The notes under the pieces are model-generated. The model saw nothing but the letters and a program-made list of their open reading frames with translations, searched no databases and was not told where the DNA came from. From Burkholderia diffusa (GTDB taxonomy: Bacteria; Pseudomonadota; Gammaproteobacteria; Burkholderiales; Burkholderiaceae): DNA of 64,000 nt. The stretch covers positions 1 to 64,000 of the forward strand of contig NZ_CABVPN010000020.1 in NCBI RefSeq assembly GCF_902499115.1. The letters are read 5' to 3'. A program made the translations under genes and the position numbers. Each line of letters starts with the position of its first letter. The first letter of the stretch is position 1. Below are positions 18,828-27,342 of the stretch, piece by piece.

Positions 18828-18841
18828 CATTCAAGTGAATG
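18828..18841. promoter_or_regulatory. Inverted repeat in the lipoprotein/LuxR intergenic region
   Basis: CATTCA-AG-TGAATG, a 6-bp dyad with a 2-bp spacer, sits in the 233-bp AT-rich divergent region. It could be an operator for the adjacent LuxR-type protein; this is inference. Confidence 0.3.
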
Positions 18842-18965
18842 AAAATCCAGAAACAATGCGGTACGGAAGGCAAATAGCCCGTGTTAGCCTGAAACAAATT
18901 CGGTATTCGAATCAATATCGTCAGACAAAATCCGCATACAAAATCATTACGCGGCGGGGTGGAAC

Positions 18966-20084
18966 ATGCAACGGGACCAGCTCATCGGGGACCTCTACGA
19001 GGCCGCCCTATGCCCGGATGGTTTTCTCGAAGTCTTCCATCGGGTATCCGAATCGCTCGGCGCAAACGTCTTTCATATGTTCAGCTGGGACGCCGCGCGC
19101 AATGCACCGAAATTCTCGATCTATTCGCCGCGTGCGGAATTCGACACGATCGTCGCACTCTACGACCAGTATTACGGCGCGCTCGATCCGCGCCGCGGCT
19201 TCGTCGAGAATGCGCCGCTCGGCAAATTCGTTTGCTGCCAGGATCATCTGACCGAACGCGATGTCGAGCGCAGCGAATTCTTTCAGGACTATCAGATTCC
19301 GTCGGGCATTCGCTACCTGATGGGAATGCGCTTCGCGCGCCCGGGCAGCGACGACATCCTGCTCGGCTTGCTGAGAGCGCACGGCCGGCCGCCCTATTCG
19401 TCAGAGGAACGCGCGAACCTGACGGGCATGGCCGGGCATCTGCAACGCGCGATCAACCTCTGGCAGGATGCAAGCGTGCTGCGTCGGGACGCTGCGCTCG
19501 GCCGCGAACTGATGGAGGAAATGGGCTTGTCCGTCTTCACGCTCGACCGGCATTCGCGCGTCATATTCGTCAACCGGGCCGCAGAGTCGATGTTGCGCGC
19601 CACCACTTGCCTCAAGCTCGAGCACGGGCATCTGAGCGCGGCGAGCGCACCGCAGAACGATGCACTCAAGGCGGCCGTGGCACGTGTCGCGAAGACCCGC
19701 AAAAGCGAGAACCTTGCGCTGGCCGGCACCGTGAGCGCCGCGCACGAAATCTTCATCAGCATCGCTTCGTTATCCGGACAAGCACGCGATGGCGCACTCG
19801 GCGACGCTGCGATACTGATCACCGCCAGGCGCCGCAGCGCCGCTCCGCTCGTCGTCGCTCAGCAACTTCGGCAGGCATTCGGCTTGACGAGCGCCGAAGC
19901 CGCCGTCGCCGAAGCATTGGTCGGCGGCAAGACGCCGGAGGAATGCGCGGCCATTGCCGGCGTGTCGCTCTCGACCGTTCGCACCCAGTTGCGCGCGATC
20001 TACGAGAAGACGCATTCCCGAAATCAGGCCGAGGCGGTTGGCCGGATGCTCTGGGTGCTACCGCAGCACGCGCGCGATGCGTGA
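18966..20084 (+). CDS. LuxR-type transcriptional regulator
   Basis: A 372-residue protein. Residues 1-290 form a sensory region without receiver-type Asp motifs, with a PAS-like segment around residues 180-290 (LDRHSRVIFVNRAAESML). The C-terminal helix-turn-helix is at about residues 308-368: QAFGLTSAEAAVAEALVGGK, then SLSTVRTQLRAIYEK. There is no autoinducer-binding signature of the LuxI/LuxR type. It is divergent from the lipoprotein gene and may regulate it. The ATG at 18966 fits a full-length family member. Confidence 0.83.
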   Translation: MQRDQLIGDLYEAALCPDGFLEVFHRVSESLGANVFHMFSWDAARNAPKFSIYSPRAEFDTIVALYDQYYGALDPRRGFVENAPLGKFVCCQDHLTERDVERSEFFQDYQIPSGIRYLMGMRFARPGSDDILLGLLRAHGRPPYSSEERANLTGMAGHLQRAINLWQDASVLRRDAALGRELMEEMGLSVFTLDRHSRVIFVNRAAESMLRATTCLKLEHGHLSAASAPQNDALKAAVARVAKTRKSENLALAGTVSAAHEIFISIASLSGQARDGALGDAAILITARRRSAAPLVVAQQLRQAFGLTSAEAAVAEALVGGKTPEECAAIAGVSLSTVRTQLRAIYEKTHSRNQAEAVGRMLWVLPQHARDA

Positions 20085-20094
20085 TCTCTCGAAA

Positions 20095-20375
20095 TCGCGA
20101 GCCACCGATGTATCGAAAAACGGCGGCCGCAACGACCGGTTGTATTTCGCGCTCGCCAGCACCGTTCGCTCGTTGCAGAACACGCATACTGCGCACGATT
20201 TGCGCCCGCTGACGTAGCACCGGGCGAACAGGTTCGCGACATTCGACGCAAGCCGCCAGTGACGCAGCTGATAGCGCATTGCGACCCGTTCTTCAACGGC
20301 GTGATCGACGAATTCCGCATCCATCGCAGCGCGATGTCGGCCGCTCAGGTGAGGGCGCTCGCTCAGGGCGCGTGA
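20095..20375 (+). pseudogene. LamG-like domain remnant
   Basis: The terminal part reads FFNGVIDEFRIHRSAMSAAQ from 20289 and ends with TGA at 20375. This is the characteristic last strand of LamG/concanavalin-like domains in secreted glycosidases (F.G.IDE.RIY.RALS). Upstream, in another frame, NDRLYFAL resembles an earlier strand. No start, signal peptide or continuous frame exists, so this is a decayed 3' end of a larger gene. Confidence 0.5.
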
Positions 20376-20451
20376 TGCGTGCCGGGGCTCCGAATGCGTG
20401 TCGCGGCGGGCTTCGCCTCCACTGCCCGCTGCTCGGACATCACGCACGCAC

Positions 20452-21648
20452 TCACGGCGATCGCCTGAAGTAATGCTGCGCCAACGCGACCCAATACCGT
20501 ACCCCGGCCGGAATGATGTCGTCGTTGAAATCGTATTTCGGGTGATGCAGCGCCGGCGCAGCCGTTCCGGCCGGCGCGTTGCCGATCAGCACATAAGCGC
20601 CGGGGCGCTCCTCGAGCATGAAGCCGAAGTCTTCGGACGTCATGTTCGGCGGCACGTTGGCGTCAACGCGTGCGTCGCCGAAGGTGTCGCGAATCACCGC
20701 TTCGCAGAGCGCGGTCTCGGCCGGCGTGTTGACCGTCGCCGGATAGTACTGAAAGAACTCGACGTCGGCTTGCGCGCCATGAGCGCGGGCGAGCGCCTCG
20801 CACATGAGCCGGACGTCGCGCTGCAACTGTTGCTGCAATGCCGACGACAGCGTGCGAATCGTCCCGCGCAGCTCGGCGGTGTCCGGAATGACATTGTCCG
20901 TCGTTCCCGCATGGAACATGCAGACGGAAATGACGGCGGGATCCACGGGATCCTTGTGGCGCGCGGCGATGGTCTGACACTGCAGCACCATCGAACAGGC
21001 GAGCGGGACGGGATCGATGCCCAGGTGCGGCTGCGCCGCATGCGCGCCCTTGCCGGTCACCGTGATCCTGAACCGGCAGCCCGCGGCCATGATGGGGCCC
21101 GTGCGCAACCCGAAATGCCCGGCCGGCAAGCCGGGCCAGTTGTGCATGCCGAATACCGCTTCCGCCGGGCATTGCTCGAACAGCCCGTCGTCGATCATCT
21201 TCCGCGCGCCCGCGCCGCCCTCTTCGCCGGGCTGAAACACGAAATGGACGGTGCCCGGCAGCTGCGGCAACGCTTTCAGCACGCGTGCGGCGCCGAGCAA
21301 CATCACGGTATGGCCGTCGTGGCCGCACGCGTGCATGATCCCGTGCGTGCACGATGCATGCGCGAAGTCGTTGGCTTCGTGGATCGGCAACGCGTCCAGA
21401 TCGGCACGCAGTACGATGCCGCGGCCCGGATCCGCGCCAGGCAGGCTCGCGACGACACCTGTGCCGCCCAGCCCGCGCGTCACCGCATAGCCGAGCGCTT
21501 CGAGCTCGCGGGCGACGACGTCGGCCGTCCGGTGTTCTTCGAATCGCAGCTCGGGATGCGCATGCAGGTCCCGGCGCAGCTTCGCCCAGTGCGCGTGATG
21601 CGCTTGAAGCGACGTGTCGGGGATGACGGGGTTTTCCAATTTCGGCAC
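20452..21648 (-). CDS. M20-family amidohydrolase
   Basis: A 398-residue protein of the M20D hippurate-hydrolase/IAA-amino-acid hydrolase type. Metal-site motifs are visible: HACGHDGHT near residue 103, FQPGEEGGAG near 137, GMHNWPG, and LHHPKYDFND near the C-terminus. The open frame extends back to 21744 into the ALDH gene. The GTG at 21648 (VPKLENPV) gives a normal family length and a 22-bp gap to the ALDH stop, but its ribosome site is weak. It probably hydrolyses an N-acyl amino acid or amide produced or imported by the cluster. It is last gene of the catabolic run. Confidence 0.85.
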   Translation of the reverse strand: MPKLENPVIPDTSLQAHHAHWAKLRRDLHAHPELRFEEHRTADVVARELEALGYAVTRGLGGTGVVASLPGADPGRGIVLRADLDALPIHEANDFAHASCTHGIMHACGHDGHTVMLLGAARVLKALPQLPGTVHFVFQPGEEGGAGARKMIDDGLFEQCPAEAVFGMHNWPGLPAGHFGLRTGPIMAAGCRFRITVTGKGAHAAQPHLGIDPVPLACSMVLQCQTIAARHKDPVDPAVISVCMFHAGTTDNVIPDTAELRGTIRTLSSALQQQLQRDVRLMCEALARAHGAQADVEFFQYYPATVNTPAETALCEAVIRDTFGDARVDANVPPNMTSEDFGFMLEERPGAYVLIGNAPAGTAAPALHHPKYDFNDDIIPAGVRYWVALAQHYFRRSP

Positions 21649-21670
21649 CTTCGAAAAATAGACGGCTGCG

Positions 21671-23140
21671 TCAGTCGTAAAAGCCGACGATCGACTTGAT
21701 CTCCATATACTCCTCCATCCCTTCGATCCCGTACTCGCGACCATTGCCCGACTGCTTGTAGCCGCCGAACGGCGCCTGCGGATCCCATGCCGGGTAGTTC
21801 AGATGCACCTGCCCCGACCGGATGCGCGCGGCCACCGCACGTGCCCGTTCCTTGTCGGCGCCCTGCACATGCGCGCCGAGCCCATAGACCGTGTCGTTCG
21901 CGATCGCGACGGCTTCGTCGACCGTATCGTAAGGAAGAATCGCCAGGACCGGACCGAAGATCTCCTGCTGCGCGATCGCCATGTTGGTGCGGACGTCGGA
22001 AAAGATCGTCGGCCGCGCATAGAAGCCGCGGTCGAATCCCGTGGGCCGTCCGGGGCCGCCGGCGATCAGCTTCGCCCGTTCGTCGATGCCCGCGTCGATC
22101 ATCTGCGCGACGCGACCGAACTGCGCGCGATTGGCGAGCGGCCCGTGCGTCGTCGCGCCGTCGAACGGATCGCCGACGATCAGCCGTTGCGCTGCCGCGA
22201 CGGCCAGTTCCTCGACCGCGCCGAGCACGTCGCGCGGCACGATCATGCGGGTCGGCGCGCTGCACGATTGCCCCATGTTCCGGAACGCGGCGGCCACGCC
22301 CGGCCCGATCGCCTGCTGCAGGTCCGCATCCGGCAACACGATGTTCGGCGATTTGCCGCCCAGCTCCTGCGCGACGCGCTTGACGGTCGGGGCCGCCGCC
22401 TGCGCCACGAGCACGCCCGCGCGCGTCGACCCGGTAATCGACACCATGTCGACCTCGGGGTGCGACGAAAGCGCACCACCCACCGCCTCGCCGCTGCCGC
22501 TCACCAGGTTGAAGACGCCCGCCGGCACGCCCGCATCGGCAATCACTTCCGCGAACAGCAGCGCGCTGAGCGGCGACAGCTCGCTGGGTTTCAGCACCAC
22601 CGTGCAGCCTGCCGCGAGCGCCGGGCCGACCTTCGCGGTGATCTGATAGATCGGCCAGTTCCACGGCGTGATCAGCGCGCATACGCCGATCGGCTCGCGT
22701 ACGACCGCGGTCGTCCCGCGCCGCGTGACGAACGGGTAGCTGGCCAGATTGTCGCGCGCGACCCGGATATGTTCGGCCGCGAGCGGCACATGGGCGCCGC
22801 GTGCATAGCTGATCGGCGCGCCCATTTCGAGCGCAAGCGCCGTGGCGAACCGTTCCGCGCGCTCCAGCATCAATGCGTGCACGCGGTCGAGCAGCGCGGC
22901 GCGTTCTTGCGGCGAGGTCGCGGCCCAGCGTTCGAACGCGTTGCGCGCGGCGCGCACCGCGCGGTCGGCATCGCGTGCGTTGCCGGGCGGGATGTCGCAC
23001 AGCACGTCTTCGGTGGACGGGCAAACGACCGCGAAGCGCTCGCCGCCGTCGGGTAAAACCCAGTCGCCGTCGATGAAGAAGCGATCGAGCCTGCCGGCTT
23101 CCATCAGATGACGAACCGGTGAATTGACCAGTGAATTCAT
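21671..23140 (-). CDS. NAD(P)-dependent aldehyde dehydrogenase
   Basis: A 489-residue ALDH with LITPWNWPIYQI (cofactor site), QELGGKSPNI containing the general-base Glu, and the catalytic Cys in NMGQSCSAPTRM. Near the C-terminus is QAPFGGYKQSGNGREYG. The ATG at 23140 overlaps the TGA of the upstream FAD oxidase (ATGA), which fixes the start and indicates translational coupling. It probably oxidises the aldehyde released by the adjacent amine oxidases. Substrate unknown. Confidence 0.9.
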   Translation of the reverse strand: MNSLVNSPVRHLMEAGRLDRFFIDGDWVLPDGGERFAVVCPSTEDVLCDIPPGNARDADRAVRAARNAFERWAATSPQERAALLDRVHALMLERAERFATALALEMGAPISYARGAHVPLAAEHIRVARDNLASYPFVTRRGTTAVVREPIGVCALITPWNWPIYQITAKVGPALAAGCTVVLKPSELSPLSALLFAEVIADAGVPAGVFNLVSGSGEAVGGALSSHPEVDMVSITGSTRAGVLVAQAAAPTVKRVAQELGGKSPNIVLPDADLQQAIGPGVAAAFRNMGQSCSAPTRMIVPRDVLGAVEELAVAAAQRLIVGDPFDGATTHGPLANRAQFGRVAQMIDAGIDERAKLIAGGPGRPTGFDRGFYARPTIFSDVRTNMAIAQQEIFGPVLAILPYDTVDEAVAIANDTVYGLGAHVQGADKERARAVAARIRSGQVHLNYPAWDPQAPFGGYKQSGNGREYGIEGMEEYMEIKSIVGFYD

Positions 23141-24414
23141 TGCAGCGTGTCCTTGAGTCGATACCATGCGCCGACGAACGGCAGAAACCACGGCTTGCCG
23201 AAGTGGCCGGGAATCGCGGGCCAGTCGAAGCTTTGCCACGGATTGAGATCGGCGCGTCCGTCCATGATCTCCGCCATCAGCGTGCCCATCAGCGTCGCCA
23301 TGTGCGTGCCGTGGCCGCTATAGCCCATCGAAAAATACACACCATCGCGCTGGCCCGCGCGCGGCAGGCGGTTGGCCGTCATGTCGACCATCCCGCCCCA
23401 GCAATAGTCGATGCGCACGGCGGCCAGTTCGGGAAACACGGCGGACATCTGCTGTCGCAGGATCAGCCCGCTCTTTTCGTCCGAACGCGGGTTGGACGTC
23501 GCGAACCGCGCGCGCCCGCCGAACAGCATCCGGTTGTCGGGCGTGACGCGAAAAAAATTGACGAAGTTCTTGGTGTCGGTGACCATCCGGCGGGTCGGCA
23601 GCAGCCGGTCAAGAAGTTCGCGCGGCAACGGCTCGGTAACGATGATGAACGCGCCGACCGGCACGATCCTGCGCCGGATCCAGCCGAACGGGCCGACCTG
23701 CGAGATGCCGCTCGCGAGCAGCACCTGGCGCGTACGGATCTCGCCGAGCGGCGTTCGCACCGCGTAGGCGCCGCCCGCCTCCCGCGTCATGCCGAGCACC
23801 GGCGCATGCTCGAGAATGTGCGCGCCGCGCGCTTGCGCGGCGTTCGCCAGGCCGCGCACATAGCGGCCGACGTGCATCCCGGCACTCTTCTCGAAGATCA
23901 GCCCGCCGTGATAGCGGTTCGAACCGATCTCGTCGTGCAGCTCCGCCTTCGTCACGAGGCGCGTGTCGGGGTCGACGCTTGCCGCGAGCAGCGCCTGGCT
24001 TCGCACGAGCTTGTCGTAGTGCTCGGGCTTCGCTGCGAGCTTGAGCTTGCCGCGGCGCGCGAAGTCGCAATCGATCGCCTCCTCCCTGACCAGCCGCTCG
24101 ACCGTATCGACACCCGCGTCGAATGCGAGATACAACCGGTTCGCCAGTTCCGTGCCGATGCGCTGCGACAGGAACGCGTAATCCTGCGCGAAGCCGTTGT
24201 TGCACATGCCGCCGTTGCGTCCCGACGCCGCCTGTCCCACGGTGCCCGCTTCGCAGACAACCACGCTCGCGCCCTTCTTCGCCAGCGCGAGCGCCGCCGC
24301 CGAACCCGTGATCCCGCCGCCCACCACCACCACGTCGCAACTTCCGTCAGGCCGCTCGGTCGAGCGGCTCATGAACGGCTCGGACGTATCGAGCCAGTAG
24401 GATCCGAAACGCAT
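23137..24414 (-). CDS. FAD-dependent amine oxidoreductase, PuuB-like (paralogue 1)
   Basis: A 425-residue DAO-fold flavoenzyme. The dinucleotide-binding motif VVVVGGGITGSAAALALAKKG is followed by GQAASGRNGGMCNNGFAQDY, as in gamma-glutamylputrescine oxidase, and VYFSMGYSGHGTH is near the C-terminus. Length equals PuuB (426). The start MRFGSYWLDT has GGAG upstream and matches the start of the paralogue at 28620. The ALDH follows with an ATGA overlap. Substrate may be a (modified) polyamine or amino acid; PuuB function itself is not proven. Confidence 0.85.
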   Translation of the reverse strand: MRFGSYWLDTSEPFMSRSTERPDGSCDVVVVGGGITGSAAALALAKKGASVVVCEAGTVGQAASGRNGGMCNNGFAQDYAFLSQRIGTELANRLYLAFDAGVDTVERLVREEAIDCDFARRGKLKLAAKPEHYDKLVRSQALLAASVDPDTRLVTKAELHDEIGSNRYHGGLIFEKSAGMHVGRYVRGLANAAQARGAHILEHAPVLGMTREAGGAYAVRTPLGEIRTRQVLLASGISQVGPFGWIRRRIVPVGAFIIVTEPLPRELLDRLLPTRRMVTDTKNFVNFFRVTPDNRMLFGGRARFATSNPRSDEKSGLILRQQMSAVFPELAAVRIDYCWGGMVDMTANRLPRAGQRDGVYFSMGYSGHGTHMATLMGTLMAEIMDGRADLNPWQSFDWPAIPGHFGKPWFLPFVGAWYRLKDTLQ

Positions 24415-24551
24415 CACGCACTCCAATGTCGGCAGCACCAGGCTACACAGCGCGGCGAGCATTCACCACACCGATCCGGCCGCTCGCGCGCCGTCCGGAT
24501 CGAAACGCATCGTCCCGAGGCCGCCACCGTCGTTCCAGTGACGACCGCGCA

Positions 24552-25877
24552 CTAGAAGTCGGCAACCTTGCCCCAGGCGGAATCGCCGAACCGGCTCGGC
24601 CGATACGGCACCGGGTCCACGATCGGTTGCGCACCCGTGGCGAGATCCGCGATCAAGTGACCGGCGCCGGGGCCGATGCCGAAGCCGTGCCCGGAAAAGC
24701 CTGCCGCCAGGATCAATCCCGGCACGCCCGGCACTTCGCCGATACCTGGCACGCCGTCCGGCGTGCTGTCGACGAACCCGGCCCATGCGTGCGTGATCGT
24801 CGACTCGCGAAGTTCAGGAAGCAGTTCGACGGCACGTCGATACGTTTCGGCGACCGTCGGCATGTCTGGCTTCGGATCCAGGATGCGCACCGCCTCCATC
24901 GGCGTCGGCGCATCGAGCCGCCACCGCTTCAGCGTTTCGTGTCCGCCGCGCATGCCTTCGAGGCCGCCCGGAAGAAGATTGCGCCAGCGCTTCGCGAACA
25001 TCGGCACGAACTGCGGCGCGAATCGCAGGAACTGCGGCGTGAGGTCCACGCGTGCGCGGCCGCTGATCGCCAGTGCGTAGCGTCCGTCGCTGCGGCGGGT
25101 GATGGACACGCCGGACGTATACAGCGCATCCGGCAGCGGATGCGCGACAGGCGACACGCTCAGGATCGACTGACGGATCGACGCCTGCGGAAAACGAATC
25201 CCCAACTGTCGGCAGAACGACGACGCCCATGCGCCGCCGGAGAGCACGACCGTCCTGGTCTTGATGACGCCCGCCTCGGTAACGACGCCGCTGACGCGCC
25301 CGCCCTCCAGCTCGATGCCGCGCGCCGCGCAGTGCTGGTTGATGCTGCCGCCGAGCTTCATGACCGCGGCCGCCACGGCCGGCGCGGCCTTCCCCGGGTC
25401 GGCCGTGCCGTCGCTCGGCGAGAACACGCCGCCCTTCCACGACCGCCCGGTCGCGTGCCCGCGCTCGCCGGCCTGCTTGCTGTCGAGCATGTACGTCGTC
25501 ACGCCCGCGGTCTTCGCGAAATCGCCCCAGTTGGCCCAGCGCGACAGCTCGGCCTCGTCGTTGCTCAGGTACAGCAGTCCGCAGCGGTGAAAGCCCGTGT
25601 CTTCGCCGGATTCGGCGGCGAATCGTTCCCACAGATCGATGCTCTTGCTTGCCATCGGCAATTCGCGTTCGTCGCGGTTCTGCTGCCGGCACCAGCCCCA
25701 GTTGCGGCTCGACTGCTCGGCCCCGATTCGGCCCTTCTCGACCAGCGCGACCGACACCCCGCGCCGGGCCAGGTAGTAGGCAGTGAAGACGCCGATGATG
25801 CCGCCGCCGATCACGACGACATCGGCCGAAGCCGGCGGCGTGGACGGCGTTTCGATTTGGCGCAACGGAGGGGACAT
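24552..25877 (-). CDS. FAD-dependent D-amino-acid dehydrogenase-like oxidoreductase
   Basis: A 441-residue flavoprotein with ADVVVIGGGIIGVFTAYYLARRG, then GAEQSSRNWGWCRQQNRD, and a C-terminal GLILAAGFSGHGFGIGPGAG. The layout is that of DadA/glycine-oxidase-like enzymes. The upstream cupin stop is 2 bp from the ATG at 25877, so translation is probably coupled; the longer open frame to 26111 runs through the cupin gene and is not used. It differs from the two PuuB-like oxidases of the cluster and probably acts on a different intermediate. Confidence 0.85.
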   Translation of the reverse strand: MSPPLRQIETPSTPPASADVVVIGGGIIGVFTAYYLARRGVSVALVEKGRIGAEQSSRNWGWCRQQNRDERELPMASKSIDLWERFAAESGEDTGFHRCGLLYLSNDEAELSRWANWGDFAKTAGVTTYMLDSKQAGERGHATGRSWKGGVFSPSDGTADPGKAAPAVAAAVMKLGGSINQHCAARGIELEGGRVSGVVTEAGVIKTRTVVLSGGAWASSFCRQLGIRFPQASIRQSILSVSPVAHPLPDALYTSGVSITRRSDGRYALAISGRARVDLTPQFLRFAPQFVPMFAKRWRNLLPGGLEGMRGGHETLKRWRLDAPTPMEAVRILDPKPDMPTVAETYRRAVELLPELRESTITHAWAGFVDSTPDGVPGIGEVPGVPGLILAAGFSGHGFGIGPGAGHLIADLATGAQPIVDPVPYRPSRFGDSAWGKVADF

Positions 25878-25879
25878 GT

Positions 25880-26614
25880 TCAGTCTCGTTCGGTTGATAC
25901 GTGGATGTTTTGCACGACGTAGAATTTCGCCACGCGTTCGCTGCTTTCCCATCCGATCGATGCGCCGCGCGGCACGAAGAGCGCGTCGCCGGCGCCGAGC
26001 GACAGCACGCTGCCGTCGGGCGCGGCGAACCGTACGCTGCCGGCGAGCAGGAGCATGAACTCGTTCACGCGATGCGGGCGAACGATCCGGTGATAGGGCG
26101 TCGAATCCCACGTGCCCGCGCAGTACTCGGCGCCGTCGTCGATGAACACGTTGTCGCTACGGCATTGCGGTGCGGGGCCGAGCAGCACCTCTGCCGGCAG
26201 CGATGCGGACGGCCTGAAGTCGGCGTCGGCACGCAGCGGGAACAGGCCGCCCTTCGTCGGTTGCGCGCATGCAGCCGCGCAGAACGTGACGAGCACGCGC
26301 GATTCCGCGGTGACGCGAAGCGCCGTGCCGCCGCCGATCACTGCCCCCTCCCCCGGCCCGAGCACCAACGGTGCGGCGCCCGCCGCTTCCAGCGTCAGCT
26401 CGCCTTCGACGACGACGAGGGTCTCGATGTGCGGATAACGCGTGACGTCGAGCTCGCCGACGAAACGGATACGCCCGGCGGCCATCGAATCGGGCCCTTC
26501 CCACGCGATCTCACGATGTCGCGCGAAAGGATCACGCTCACCGAACGCCTGCTTGCGGAAAGCTGTTGTATTGGCCGTGCCGTCGGCACGATGCAACACG
26601 AAAACTGCGGTCAT
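25880..26614 (-). CDS. Bicupin protein (cupin_3/DUF861-like)
   Basis: A 244-residue protein with two cupin halves. The first is around RYPHIETLVVVEGELTLEA and LGPGEGAVIGGG; the second around YHRIVRPHRVNEFMLLLAGS and LGAGDALFVPRG. His and Glu metal ligands are visible in the second half. AGGAG precedes the ATG at 26614. Cupins of this type often accompany oxidases of amino-acid derivatives and may bind ligand or isomerise substrate. Function here is inferred only from context. Confidence 0.8.
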   Translation of the reverse strand: MTAVFVLHRADGTANTTAFRKQAFGERDPFARHREIAWEGPDSMAAGRIRFVGELDVTRYPHIETLVVVEGELTLEAAGAAPLVLGPGEGAVIGGGTALRVTAESRVLVTFCAAACAQPTKGGLFPLRADADFRPSASLPAEVLLGPAPQCRSDNVFIDDGAEYCAGTWDSTPYHRIVRPHRVNEFMLLLAGSVRFAAPDGSVLSLGAGDALFVPRGASIGWESSERVAKFYVVQNIHVSTERD

Positions 26615-26703
26615 TTCTGCTCCTGCCGGTGCGCGGCGATGTTGTCGACAACCCGTCGCGCGGTATCGGAAATCGTTGTTCGCGGGCGTCGCCCGCGCCG
26701 CGC

Positions 26704-27174
26704 CTACGCGGCGTGACGCGACGCTTCGCTGCGTTCGGCATGCGCGCGCATCGACGACGTTCGCGCCGGCGCATCACCCGCCCGGGCGACCACGTAATCG
26801 CGCGGCGTAATCCCGAGCACCCGCCGGAAATGCCGGCACAGATGGCTCTGATCGAAGAAGCCGACCTCGGTCGCGACGACCGACGGCGCCAGACCGGCGC
26901 GCAGCAAATCCTGCGCACGCCGCACACGCACGAGACACAGATACCGGTGCGGCGACAAGCCGACTTCGCTGCGAAAGCGCGCCGTGAACCTCGACACGCT
27001 CAGTCCGGCCACCGCCGCGAGCGTGTCGAGGTTCAGCGGCTGCGCGAACGATGCATCGATCGTGCGCAGCACGTCGCCGATCGCTGGCGAGACGGGCTGC
27101 GGAATACGCAGTGCGCGCGGCGTCGCGCCTTCAGGAAAATCGTGGAACAGGGTGGCCATGCTCGCCGTCCTCAT
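26704..27174 (-). CDS. Short AraC-family transcriptional regulator
   Basis: A 156-residue protein consisting almost entirely of the AraC DNA-binding domain: LNLDTLAAVAGLSVSRFTARF, then ATEVGFFDQSHLCRHFRRVLG. It lacks the usual ligand-binding N-terminal domain of 150-200 residues. The ATG at 27174 overlaps the TGA of a 48-codon frame; an alternative ATG is at 27159 with GAGG upstream. It lies inside the catabolic cluster on the same strand, so it probably controls the cluster. Confidence 0.8.
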   Translation of the reverse strand: MRTASMATLFHDFPEGATPRALRIPQPVSPAIGDVLRTIDASFAQPLNLDTLAAVAGLSVSRFTARFRSEVGLSPHRYLCLVRVRRAQDLLRAGLAPSVVATEVGFFDQSHLCRHFRRVLGITPRDYVVARAGDAPARTSSMRAHAERSEASRHAA

Positions 27175-27317
27175 GCAATCGTCTCAACGGTCGCGCCTTG
27201 TGCGGCGAAATGCGCGATCGAGCATCGCTCGATCAACGAGGCCATCGTGTCACCGACGCCCGTCCCGTCGCGGCGACGTTCTTCGGCGGCGAGCAGGCAA
27301 ACGAATCGTGCGTTCAT
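27171..27317 (-). CDS. Small coupled upstream ORF (48 residues), unknown
   Basis: The frame MNARFVCLLAAEERRRDG... ends with a TGA that overlaps the AraC ATG (ATGA), and it starts 25 bp after the stop of the upstream FAD oxidase. The spacing fits a real operon member or leader peptide for the AraC gene. No family recognised. It might be a remnant of a lost regulator N-terminal domain. Confidence 0.4.
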   Translation of the reverse strand: MNARFVCLLAAEERRRDGTGVGDTMASLIERCSIAHFAAQGATVETIA

Positions 27318-27342
27318 ATCGAATCTTCCCGAGGCAGCCGCT

